A program made the translations under genes and the position numbers. A stretch of DNA of 64,000 nt, taken from positions 186,001 through 250,000 of the forward strand of contig CBDDKM010000001.1 in NCBI GenBank assembly GCA_965230225.1, in the 5' to 3' direction. Below, in pieces: positions 8,309 through 15,848 of the stretch. Origin of the DNA: CALSMU01 sp965230225 (lineage in GTDB: Bacteria; Bacteroidota; Bacteroidia; Flavobacteriales_D; Parvicellaceae). Position 1 is the stretch's first letter. Each line of letters starts with the position of its first letter. Below the pieces are notes generated by a model. That model saw only the letters and a program-made list of their open reading frames with translations. It did not search any database and was not told the origin of the DNA.

Positions 8309-9587
8309 GTTAGTAAATAAGGAAGCGAAATTGGCTGTAATTGGATTGGGGTATGTAGGACTTCCAATCGCATTGGAATTCGCTAAAAAGATAAATGTTA
8401 TTGGTTTTGATATCAATGATAAGAGAGTGGAGATGATGCGTAATAACATCGACCCTAGTAATGAGTTGGAAGCTTCAGATTTCGAAGGTTGTGATATTGA
8501 ATTTACTTCATCAGTAGATGACCTTAAAGAGGCTAATTTTTTCGTAGTTGCAGTACCAACTCCTATTGATGAAAGTAAAGAGCCTAATATTAGACCACTA
8601 ATCGCGGCATCAACTACTGTTGGTAAGGCATTAAAGAAGGGAGATTACGTAGTATACGAATCTACAGTATACCCTGGATGTACAGAGGAAGATTGTATCC
8701 CTGTTCTAGAAGAAGTTTCAGGTTTAAAATGGAAAGAAGATTTCAATGTAGGATACTCACCGGAAAGAATTAATCCGGGAGATAAGGTACATACTCTGGC
8801 AAGCATTGTAAAGGTGGCATCAGGAGATACAGAAGTATCTGCTGAGAATATTGCAAAAACCTACGAATTGGTTGTTGATGCAGGTGTTCATAGAGCCTCC
8901 TCTATTAAAGTTGCGGAAGCAGCCAAAATTATTGAGAACACTCAAAGAGATGTGAATATTGCATTAATCAACGAGCTGTCAATCATCTTTGGTAGAATGG
9001 GGATCAATACTTATGAGGTGTTGGAAGCAGCAGGCACCAAATGGAATTTTCTTAAATTTTTCCCTGGGTTAGTTGGAGGGCACTGTATTGGTGTTGATCC
9101 TTATTATCTTACCCATAAAGCAAAAGAACTTGGATATCATGCTAAGATTATCAATTCTGGAAGATATGTAAATGATACCATGGGATTCTATTTAGGAAAA
9201 CAAACTGTAAAGAGAATTCTTGCTAAAGGAAAGAGTATTATTGACTCAAGAATTCTAATTATGGGAGCAACCTTTAAAGAAGATGTATCCGACATTAGAA
9301 ACTCTAAAGTGGTGGATGTTATCAAAGAGATAGAGTCTTACTCATGTAAGGTGGAGATTGTTGATGTTCATGCTGATTCAGATGAGTATCACGAGGAGTA
9401 TGGTTATCACCTGGCTCCTGAACCAACTGGAAAATACGATGCAGTTATCGTTGCAGTAAATCATAAAGAGTACATGGAACTTGATGAGGCATATTTCAAT
9501 AATCTTCTTACAGATAAAGGAGTGTTTGTGGATGTGAAAGGAGTGTATCGCAATAAGTTTAAATCACTAGATTACTTTAGTTTATAA
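8292..9587 (+). CDS. wbpA: UDP-N-acetylglucosamine 6-dehydrogenase-like enzyme, WbpA/TviB family
   Basis: The protein has 431 aa; an in-frame ATG at 8298 is an alternative start. The Rossmann motif GLGYVGLP is at 18-25. The catalytic Cys265 sits in 'GGHCIGVDPYYLTHKA', the form seen in WbpA/TviB and other N-acetylhexosamine dehydrogenases and distinct from the 'GGSCFPKD' of ugd earlier in the operon. It would make UDP-GlcNAcA, the first intermediate for the WbpB, WbpE and WbpD enzymes encoded upstream. A TviB- or ManNAc-type specificity cannot be excluded from sequence alone. Confidence 0.85.
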   Translation: MDMYDKLVNKEAKLAVIGLGYVGLPIALEFAKKINVIGFDINDKRVEMMRNNIDPSNELEASDFEGCDIEFTSSVDDLKEANFFVVAVPTPIDESKEPNIRPLIAASTTVGKALKKGDYVVYESTVYPGCTEEDCIPVLEEVSGLKWKEDFNVGYSPERINPGDKVHTLASIVKVASGDTEVSAENIAKTYELVVDAGVHRASSIKVAEAAKIIENTQRDVNIALINELSIIFGRMGINTYEVLEAAGTKWNFLKFFPGLVGGHCIGVDPYYLTHKAKELGYHAKIINSGRYVNDTMGFYLGKQTVKRILAKGKSIIDSRILIMGATFKEDVSDIRNSKVVDVIKEIESYSCKVEIVDVHADSDEYHEEYGYHLAPEPTGKYDAVIVAVNHKEYMELDEAYFNNLLTDKGVFVDVKGVYRNKFKSLDYFSL

Positions 9588-9603
9588 CCCCTAAACGATA
9601 AAG

Positions 9604-10653
9604 ATGAAAAAAACATTATTAATAACCGGAGGGTGTGGATTTATTGGGTCTCATGTGGTTCGATTATTCATTAACAAGTACGATTATAACATTGTTAATC
9701 TGGATAAGCTTACCTATGCCGGGAACCCAGAGAATTTAAAGGATATCGAAGCGCATCCGAATTACACATTTGTAAAAGGGGATATTAATGATGATCAGTT
9801 TATCTTTAAGTTATTTGAGGAGCATCAATTTGAAGGTGTAATTCACCTTGCAGCTGAAAGTCATGTTGATCGATCTATTTCAAACCCCAAAGAGTTTATT
9901 TTAACCAATATAGTTGGTACGCTGAATTTGCTTAATGCAGCCAGAAACCTATGGAAAGATGCTAAGGACAAAATTTTCTATCATATTTCAACCGACGAGG
10001 TTTATGGGTCTTTAGGTAAGGAAGGGTTTTTTGTAGAAGATACTCCATATGACCCAAGAAGTCCATATTCTGCCTCTAAGGCAAGTTCAGATCATATTGT
10101 AAGAGCGTATTACCATACTTATAATATGCCTATAAAAATCTCCAATTGTAGTAATAATTATGGATCACATCAGTTCCCAGAGAAGTTATTGCCATTGATG
10201 ATTAATAATATCAAGCACAGTAAGCCACTACCGGTTTATGGTGAAGGTATAAATGTTAGAGATTGGCTTTGGGTAGTGGATCATGCCAGAGCAATTGATG
10301 ATGTATTCCACAAGGGAGAAGTAGGGGAGACATACAATATTGGAGGTCATAACGAGTGGCGAAATATTGATATTGTTCATCTGTTATGTGATGTAATGGA
10401 TGAGAAACTTGGGAGAGAATCAGGTACTTCCAGGGAGCTAATCACTTTTGTTAAGGATAGAGCAGGGCACGATATGAGGTATGCCATCGATGCTACTAAA
10501 ATTGAAAAAGAATTAGGATGGGTTCCATCTGTAACCTTTGAGGAAGGATTAAACCTTACTATTGATTGGTATCTTGAAAATGAAGAATGGATGGATAACA
10601 TTACTTCAGGTACTTATAGAGAGTATTACGAGAACCAATATCACAAACGATAA
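9604..10653 (+). CDS. rfbB: dTDP-glucose 4,6-dehydratase
   Basis: A 349-aa extended short-chain dehydrogenase that converts dTDP-glucose to dTDP-4-keto-6-deoxyglucose. It shows GGCGFIGSH (9-17), the catalytic 'STDEVYGSLG' with Thr130-Asp131-Glu132, and the Tyr155-x3-Lys159 pair in 'SPYSASKASSDH', all diagnostic of RmlB. Its usual partners rmlA, rmlC and rmlD are not in this window, so the final deoxysugar is unknown. It lies 16 bases after the WbpA-type gene and six bases before the phosphatase gene, so it belongs to the same operon. Confidence 0.9.
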   Translation: MKKTLLITGGCGFIGSHVVRLFINKYDYNIVNLDKLTYAGNPENLKDIEAHPNYTFVKGDINDDQFIFKLFEEHQFEGVIHLAAESHVDRSISNPKEFILTNIVGTLNLLNAARNLWKDAKDKIFYHISTDEVYGSLGKEGFFVEDTPYDPRSPYSASKASSDHIVRAYYHTYNMPIKISNCSNNYGSHQFPEKLLPLMINNIKHSKPLPVYGEGINVRDWLWVVDHARAIDDVFHKGEVGETYNIGGHNEWRNIDIVHLLCDVMDEKLGRESGTSRELITFVKDRAGHDMRYAIDATKIEKELGWVPSVTFEEGLNLTIDWYLENEEWMDNITSGTYREYYENQYHKR

Positions 10654-10659
10654 TACTTA

Positions 10660-11409
10660 ATGGGGTTATTTGGGAAGCTGTTTGGAAAGAAAGTACCGGA
10701 ATTAGAACCGGTAGATCTTTCAATTCTGAAAGTGGATGTACATTCTCATTTTATTCCTGGTATAGACGATGGTGCAGCTACTATCGAAGATTCTATTGAG
10801 TTAGTAGCAGGTATGAAGAGTCTGGGGTATAGTAAGGTTATTACAACTCCCCATGTTATGAGCGATTACTATCGCAATACTCCTGAAATTATATTATCTG
10901 GATTAGAAAAGGTAAGAGAGGCTTTAAAAGTTCATGGAATTGACATGGAAATTGAAGCTGCTGCAGAGTACAATGTAGATGCCGATTTTGAACCAAAGAT
11001 CGATAAGAAAGAACTGCTAACATTTGGCGATAATTACGTTCTATTTGAGTTGCCATTTATGCAGGAACCTCCAATGCTAAATGATGTGATCTGGAAGTTG
11101 CAGACTACTGGTTATAAGCCGGTACTGGCGCATGTGGAGCGTTACGGCTTTTGGCATAATAACTGGGATAAAATAGAGGAAATAAAAAATAGAGGGGTTT
11201 ATTTACAGTTGAATATTGGTTCTCTAACCGGTGCTTATGGCCCTGAAGTAAAAAGCATTGCTGAGAAGATGGTGGATGAGGGAATGGTAGACTTGGTTGG
11301 CTCAGATTGCCATCACTCCAGACACATCAGTATGATTAAGGAGGCTAGAAAACTTCCTCATGTTCACAAAGTTGTTGAGTTTCCCAATCTGATAAATAAA
11401 CACGTATAA
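10660..11409 (+). CDS. CpsB/YwqE-family protein-tyrosine phosphatase, PHP fold
   Basis: A 249-aa metal-dependent phosphatase of the PHP superfamily that normally dephosphorylates the tyrosine-rich tail of Wzc/CpsD polysaccharide kinases. The metal motif DVHSHFIPGIDDGA (about residues 26-39) is intact, with further His ligands in 'KVITTPHVM', 'LAHVERYGF' and a C-terminal 'GSDCHHSRH'. As last gene of the sugar-nucleotide operon it fits post-translational control of exopolysaccharide export. The cognate kinase is not in this window. The first ~20 residues (MGLFGKLFGKK...) are a short basic extension often seen in Bacteroidota members. Confidence 0.85.
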   Translation: MGLFGKLFGKKVPELEPVDLSILKVDVHSHFIPGIDDGAATIEDSIELVAGMKSLGYSKVITTPHVMSDYYRNTPEIILSGLEKVREALKVHGIDMEIEAAAEYNVDADFEPKIDKKELLTFGDNYVLFELPFMQEPPMLNDVIWKLQTTGYKPVLAHVERYGFWHNNWDKIEEIKNRGVYLQLNIGSLTGAYGPEVKSIAEKMVDEGMVDLVGSDCHHSRHISMIKEARKLPHVHKVVEFPNLINKHV

Positions 11410-11421
11410 GAGTGTCTATTG

Positions 11422-11454
11422 GGTTTCCTAATGTAAATGATTACTTGGGAAACC
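11422..11454 (+). other. strong stem-loop after the polysaccharide operon
   Basis: GGTTTCCTAA pairs with TTGGGAAACC (10 bp including one G-T), then after a single bulged base GTAA pairs with TTAC around an ATGA loop. It begins 13 bases after the phosphatase stop. No T-run follows, so it is not a classical intrinsic terminator. It could protect the 3' end of the operon mRNA. Confidence 0.45.
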
Positions 11455-11536
11455 GGAATACTACCTTAGGAAATACTGATCTGTATAGGGGTAAATTGGT
11501 TGCTATGTTTGTACTGAACATTTAGCTGACCAAACA

Positions 11537-12061
11537 ATGAAAACATTAACCCCCATTATATTAGCGTTATTTGTAGCCCTGTCATCATTTGCTTCATTTA
11601 ACCCATCCGAAGCTTCTGCAAATAAGGAGTTTCATTTGAAGTGTACCATTAAAAATTCATTTAAGAAGCTGAAGCATGTTAAGCTTTATATATATGAGGA
11701 TGGAAAGAAGATAGATGTAATTACTGCTCACAATGGGAAGTTTAAGTTTTCCTTGCCATTGGATAAGGAAGTGATGCTGGAGTTTAATTGTGATAATTAT
11801 GTATCAAAGAGAATAGCTTTCAATACTAATTTGGAAGATGAAAATATTGATTTGCCCGTTTTTTCAATGACGTTAAATTTGTATCAAAAAGACAATCTTT
11901 TCATGTCTGAACAAGATGAAGATCTACTTGATTTTCCGGTAGCTTACATCGCTTTTGACGAAGAAAAGCAGGAGTTTTATGATAAGAATGACTCTTATTC
12001 TAAAGTCCTTGCAAAAGAGATTGACAAAAGCATGGAGAGTTTTAGTTATAATACAGAGTAA
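11537..12061 (+). CDS. small exported protein of unknown function
   Basis: The protein has 174 aa with a signal peptide (about residues 1-19, 'ALFVALSSFASF'). The mature part is short-stranded and acidic, with a segment 'KHVKLYIYEDGKKIDVITAHNGKFKFSLPLDKEVMLEF' spread over about residues 45-82. This looks like a carboxypeptidase-regulatory or Ig-like beta-sandwich of the kind used for surface proteins. I do not recognise a named family. It stands alone between a stem-loop at 11422-11454 and a terminator at 12081-12114, so it is probably monocistronic. Confidence 0.6.
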   Translation: MKTLTPIILALFVALSSFASFNPSEASANKEFHLKCTIKNSFKKLKHVKLYIYEDGKKIDVITAHNGKFKFSLPLDKEVMLEFNCDNYVSKRIAFNTNLEDENIDLPVFSMTLNLYQKDNLFMSEQDEDLLDFPVAYIAFDEEKQEFYDKNDSYSKVLAKEIDKSMESFSYNTE

Positions 12062-12080
12062 ACGTGGTTGTTTATCAAAG

Positions 12081-12114
12081 AAAAAGCTCCGTGGTATTAA
12101 CCATGGAGCTTTTC
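12081..12114. terminator. bidirectional intrinsic terminator between convergent genes
   Basis: AAAAGCTCCGTGG and CCATGGAGCTTTT form a 13-bp stem with one G-U pair around a six-base loop. A/T tracts flank both sides, so it can serve the exported-protein gene on the plus strand and fabD on the minus strand. Confidence 0.8.
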
Positions 12115-12135
12115 TAGTTTATATGGTAATCGTTA

Positions 12136-13029
12136 CTACGATTCAACTGAAACGCTAGCACTAGCGGTTTCAAATCTTCTGTCAACTTTTTTAAACATTC
12201 CCTGAAGAGCTCTTCCAGGCCCAACTTCGGTAGCGCTGGTTGCTCCATCGTTGACCATGTTCTGCATAGTTTGAGTCCATCTAACCGAAGCAGTAAGCTG
12301 AGCAATTAGGTTTGTTTTTATTTCTTCCGGAGAAGTGGTAGGTTGAGCGTTTACATTTTGGTATACCGGGCAACCTGGTGTGTTAAAGCTAGTAGCTTCG
12401 ATAGCTGCTGCTAATTTAGTTCTGGCAGGTTCCATTAAAGGAGAGTGAAATGCTCCTCCTACAGGGAGTAACAATGCTCTTTTGGCTCCAGCTTCTTTTA
12501 GCTTTTCACAAGCGGCTTCAACTGCTGGTACAGCACCCGAAATTACCAATTGTCCTGGGCAGTTGTAGTTAGCAGGAACTACAATTCCTTCAGTTTCTTC
12601 ACATGCTTTTTCTACAACATCGTCTTCCAAACCTAAAATTGCAGCCATAGTTGAAGGTTCTGCTTCGCAAGCTTCTTGCATTGCCAGAGCTCTTGCAGAA
12701 ACTAATTTCAATCCGTCTTCAAAGTTAAGGGCTCCACTTGCAACTAAAGCGGAGATTTCTCCTAACGAGTGTCCAGCAACCATCTCTGGCTGAAAATCCT
12801 CTCCCATCACTTTTGCAAGGATCACAGAATGAAGAAAAATAGCTGGTTGAGTTACCTTAGTTTGTTTTAATTCCTCTTCTGTTCCTGAGAACATGATATC
12901 TGTTATTCTGAAACCAAGAATCTCATTTGCCTTTTCAAACATTTCCTTAGCCTCTTCCGATTGATTGTATAGGTCTTGTCCCATTCCAATGAATTGAGCT
13001 CCCTGACCTGGAAATACATATGCTTTCAT
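12136..13029 (-). CDS. fabD: malonyl-CoA:acyl carrier protein transacylase
   Basis: A 297-aa enzyme that loads malonate from malonyl-CoA onto ACP to start fatty-acid elongation in the cytosol. The N-terminal PGQGAQFIGMG (7-17), the nucleophile Ser88 in 'VAGHSLGEISAL', and the active-site His in 'PVGGAFHSPLM' (about residue 195) are all visible. Length is typical for the family. It is not beside other fab genes here. A minus-strand TAATTTCG lies at about 13047-13054 just upstream and may be its promoter core, with the upstream transcript closed by a hairpin at 13056-13088. Confidence 0.95.
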   Translation of the reverse strand: MKAYVFPGQGAQFIGMGQDLYNQSEEAKEMFEKANEILGFRITDIMFSGTEEELKQTKVTQPAIFLHSVILAKVMGEDFQPEMVAGHSLGEISALVASGALNFEDGLKLVSARALAMQEACEAEPSTMAAILGLEDDVVEKACEETEGIVVPANYNCPGQLVISGAVPAVEAACEKLKEAGAKRALLLPVGGAFHSPLMEPARTKLAAAIEATSFNTPGCPVYQNVNAQPTTSPEEIKTNLIAQLTASVRWTQTMQNMVNDGATSATEVGPGRALQGMFKKVDRRFETASASVSVES

Positions 13030-13055
13030 TCGTTTTAATTTTGATGCGAAATTAA

Positions 13056-13088
13056 AATAAAAAAAGCACCCCTAACAGAAGTGCTTTC
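13056..13088 (-). terminator. intrinsic terminator of the BI-1 transcript
   Basis: On the minus strand GAAAGCAC and GTGCTTT form a stem around about 12 bases, followed by a run of seven T. It lies about 25 bases after the BAX-inhibitor-like gene and just before the fabD promoter region. Confidence 0.7.
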
Positions 13089-13111
13089 TAAAGTAATTCA
13101 CAATGAATCTT

Positions 13112-13822
13112 TTAGTTTCTATCTCCTAAAAATCTTAATAAAGACATAAATAGGTTAATGAATAAGATGTATAACTGAAGACCTCCGATAATGGCTAGTT
13201 TAGATTTTTCAACTCCGACAAGAGCAGGGTCTTTAGCAATGTTCTTTAAGTTTTGCATAAAATAAGCCGTTAATCCGGTAAATACCAGAACACCAATCAT
13301 AGAGATGATGTAATCTAGACTTTCACTACCAACAAAAAAGTTAATTAGTCCGGCAACAAAAATTCCCCAGAATCCCATCATCATGATGCTACCGAATTTA
13401 GTTAAATCTGTTTTGGTTGTGTATCCCAAAAGAGCCATTCCGCCAAAGGTAAGTGCTGTAACTCCAAAAGTAATGGCTATCGAAGATGCAGTGTAGATTA
13501 ATAGAATAAAGCTTAAGCTCATTCCTAATAAGGCAGAATAGGCAATAAGTAGCCCTATTAGCACCAGTTTGGAGAACTTTTGATAAGCCATTTGCATGAC
13601 CAATGAAATAGCAAGTGGAGAGAACATAACTATATATCCAAGTGTATTAAGTCCACCTGATTGGGTGTTGATTAGATTAATGATTAATCCAGAATCTACA
13701 AACCACCATGCAACAATGGCAGTTACTGTAAGAGCAAGAAACATGTATGAGAACACATTCGCAATAAATGAGTTCGAAATAACATTTTCATTGATTTTTC
13801 TGTCGATCGATTTTTCGTACAT
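13112..13822 (-). CDS. BAX inhibitor-1 / YccA-family membrane protein
   Basis: A 236-aa integral inner-membrane protein with about seven hydrophobic helices from residue 20 onward and a short hydrophilic N-terminus ('MYEKSIDRKINENVISNSF'). Segments such as 'VFSYMFLALTVTAIVAW' and 'YTTKTDLTKFGSIMMMGFWG' are typical of the Bax1-I family (YbhL/YccA/YetJ), which includes proton-linked calcium-leak channels and modulators of the FtsH protease. Which of these roles applies cannot be read from sequence. It starts 12 bases after the QueD/PTPS stop, so the two genes probably share a transcript. Confidence 0.88.
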   Translation of the reverse strand: MYEKSIDRKINENVISNSFIANVFSYMFLALTVTAIVAWWFVDSGLIINLINTQSGGLNTLGYIVMFSPLAISLVMQMAYQKFSKLVLIGLLIAYSALLGMSLSFILLIYTASSIAITFGVTALTFGGMALLGYTTKTDLTKFGSIMMMGFWGIFVAGLINFFVGSESLDYIISMIGVLVFTGLTAYFMQNLKNIAKDPALVGVEKSKLAIIGGLQLYILFINLFMSLLRFLGDRN

Positions 13823-13834
13823 ATTATTAGTTTT

Positions 13835-14251
13835 TTATCCGAAGTACTCTACATAATTGTTTTCTGTTTCGCACAGTTTTACACAATGTAGCGTAGCTCC
13901 CAGTTTGGTTATTTGGTTTTCTATTTGTTCCCAGATGGCAATTGCCAGGTTTTCTGTACTGGCAAGCTTCCCTTTCATAAACGAAACATCAAGGTTGATA
14001 TTTTTATGATCTAGTTGTTCAATTACATTTTCTTTTATTACACTACTCACTTCTTTCAGGTCTACACAATATCCCGTGTCCTCTTGTGGTGTGCCTTTTA
14101 CCGTAACGAATAATTCGTAGTTATGACCATGCCAGTTCTTATTGGCACACTTTCCAAACACTTCAAAGTTTTTCTCGTCCGACCAATTGTGGTTCCACAT
14201 CTGATGAGCGGCGTTAAACCTTTCCCTTCTTGTTACAAAAATGGTTTTCAT
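13835..14251 (-). CDS. queD: 6-pyruvoyl-tetrahydropterin synthase / 6-carboxytetrahydropterin synthase family
   Basis: A 138-aa zinc enzyme of the tunnelling fold. The expected ligands are His16 in 'RFNAAH' and His41/His43 in 'NWHGHNY'. Cys35 in 'FGKCANKNWHGH' is the catalytic cysteine position. 'LDHKNINLD' (about 76-84) and the C-terminal 'ETENNY' with the substrate-binding Glu are also present. Bacterial members usually make 6-carboxy-tetrahydropterin for queuosine (QueD), but some make tetrahydropterins. No other queuosine genes are in the window to decide. It heads a two-gene minus-strand unit with the BI-1-like gene. Confidence 0.85.
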   Translation of the reverse strand: MKTIFVTRRERFNAAHQMWNHNWSDEKNFEVFGKCANKNWHGHNYELFVTVKGTPQEDTGYCVDLKEVSSVIKENVIEQLDHKNINLDVSFMKGKLASTENLAIAIWEQIENQITKLGATLHCVKLCETENNYVEYFG

Positions 14252-14336
14252 GGTTTCAAAAATACGAGAATTAGATTCGCTAAAACAGTGCCGATCTAAA
14301 AATTACGACAGAATGTCATTTAATTTGACGGTTTGA

Positions 14337-14681
14337 TTAAAGTTCGTCTTTTATTTCAAGTAAGAATGACTTGATTTGCTGAAGCTTCTTAACAATTTCG
14401 TGGTGCTGAACGGTTTCGTCTTTATTGCTTTTAAGCTTGTCTTTAGCTCCTTGAAGTGTAAAACCTCTTTCCTTTACCAAATGATAGATGAGGTGTAAGT
14501 TTTCTACATCAGCCTTGGTGAACATTCTGTTTCCCTTCTTGTTCTTTTTAGGTTTGATGATGTCAAATTCCTTTTCCCAGAACCGAATAAGCGAAGCGTT
14601 CACGTCAAACATTTTCGCAACCTCTCCAATGGAGTAGTATAATTTGGATATTTCTTTATCGAGTTTGGGCACAATAATCAA
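14337..14681 (-). CDS. MerR-family transcriptional regulator
   Basis: A 114-aa protein whose N-terminal winged helix-turn-helix is clear: 'YYSIGEVAKMFDVNASLIRFWEKEFDII' is interrupted by the wing 'KPKKNKKGNRMFTKADVENL' (about residues 15-62). The rest is helical and charged, fit for a dimerising coiled coil. There is no obvious effector domain and no cysteines for metal sensing. This compact type is widespread in Flavobacteria next to an M23 peptidase and alaS, as here. Its target is unknown. It is 79 bases downstream of the peptidase gene and may be cotranscribed. Confidence 0.88.
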   Translation of the reverse strand: MIIVPKLDKEISKLYYSIGEVAKMFDVNASLIRFWEKEFDIIKPKKNKKGNRMFTKADVENLHLIYHLVKERGFTLQGAKDKLKSNKDETVQHHEIVKKLQQIKSFLLEIKDEL

Positions 14682-14760
14682 ATGTTAAGCTAAAATACTT
14701 AAACCGAAATGGAGTTTCAACATGGAAGAGTAAATCTAAGTAACAGAATAATGTTAATTC

Positions 14761-15732
14761 CTACATGGATTGAGTAGGTTGAGATGAAATTTCGATTACT
14801 CGTTCATACTCTTCTGGAGAAAGATCGTTAAAGTAGAAGTTGATTGGGTTTACAGCTTCTCCGTTTTTTCTTACTTCATAATGTAGGTGTGGCCCAACCG
14901 AAGCACCTGTATTTCCTACAAAGGCAATTACGTCTCCTCTTTTTACTTTTTGCCCCACTTTTACATTGTAATCATTAACGTGAGCATATCTGGTTTTATA
15001 ACCAAATCCGTGATCAATAACAACAATTTTTCCATAACCACTCATCCAGTCAGTTTTTTCCACTACACCATCTCCTGTGGCGTAAATGTCCGTTCCAATG
15101 TCTGCGGTAAAATCCATCCCAGCATGCATCTTCATGATTTTGTAGATGGGGTGCATTCTATATCCAAATCCCGAGGCCATTCTTGTTAAATCGGCATTAG
15201 AAACCGGTTGAATGGAAGGAATGGATTGAAGCATTTTCTCTTTTTTCTTAATAAGGTCAATTACTTCATCGTAAGATTTGGATTGAGCTACTAGCTTCTT
15301 CTGAATAACTTCGATCTTCTTTGCTATTTCGATCACCATTTCATCATGTGCAACACCTTTGTATTTGTTGTACTTGTTTGGGTTTCCTCCTGTTCCTAGC
15401 TTTCTTTTATACTCAGGGTAGGGTTCTGCTTCGAAAATAGATCGGTAAATATTGTCGTCCCTTTTCTGAAGATCTTCTAATACCAATAGTATTTCGTTTA
15501 GTTTCGGATCCAGGTCACTTTCCAACAAGTGAGCCGTTTCTTCGTTGTTCAATTGAGCTTCCTTTACACCCTGTTCTTTGATGTAGGGATAAAGTATGGC
15601 AACGACGATAACTGTGAAAACAATTGCAGAAATGGTGTGGTAGGATACTCTTTTTAAGTGATCCCTCCAGGTTAATTCTACCTCTTCGTAACTTAAAGTA
15701 TCCGGATTATATTTAAATTTTGTTTTAGACAA
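14761..15732 (-). CDS. M23-family (LytM) murein metallopeptidase, membrane-anchored
   Basis: The protein has 323 aa. A single transmembrane helix lies at about residues 33-50, a charged helical linker follows to about 170, and a C-terminal LytM domain spans about 185-302. The zinc ligands are intact: His203 and Asp207 in 'KMHAGMD' and His284 in 'PHLHYEV', with His251 in 'RYAHVN' as the catalytic His. The enzyme should cleave peptide cross-links of peptidoglycan from its periplasmic side. It is divergent from alaS with about 116 bases between starts. Confidence 0.92.
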   Translation of the reverse strand: MSKTKFKYNPDTLSYEEVELTWRDHLKRVSYHTISAIVFTVIVVAILYPYIKEQGVKEAQLNNEETAHLLESDLDPKLNEILLVLEDLQKRDDNIYRSIFEAEPYPEYKRKLGTGGNPNKYNKYKGVAHDEMVIEIAKKIEVIQKKLVAQSKSYDEVIDLIKKKEKMLQSIPSIQPVSNADLTRMASGFGYRMHPIYKIMKMHAGMDFTADIGTDIYATGDGVVEKTDWMSGYGKIVVIDHGFGYKTRYAHVNDYNVKVGQKVKRGDVIAFVGNTGASVGPHLHYEVRKNGEAVNPINFYFNDLSPEEYERVIEISSQPTQSM

Positions 15733-15782
15733 AATGTGCCCTTCTTTTCTGTTTTAGAAGCGCGAAATTACTCTAAAAAGCG

Positions 15783-15790
15783 TAGATTTG
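15783..15790 (+). promoter_or_regulatory. candidate -7 promoter core for alaS (TAGATTTG)
   Basis: TAGATTTG followed by CAA fits TAnnTTTG and lies 58 bases before the alaS ATG in the divergent gap. No convincing TTG is seen about 19 bases upstream, so support rests on the -7 element alone. Confidence 0.4.
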
Positions 15791-15848
15791 CAACCTTCTA
15801 CATCGAGCCCGCAGGGTGCTTTGTCGAGAAATAACAAAATTTAACAGC

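Noticed and set aside
11504..11511. TATGTTTG before the 174-aa secreted protein as a promoter
   Set aside because: It matches the -7 pattern, but no TTG lies at a suitable distance. In AT-rich DNA this is too weak to list as a feature.
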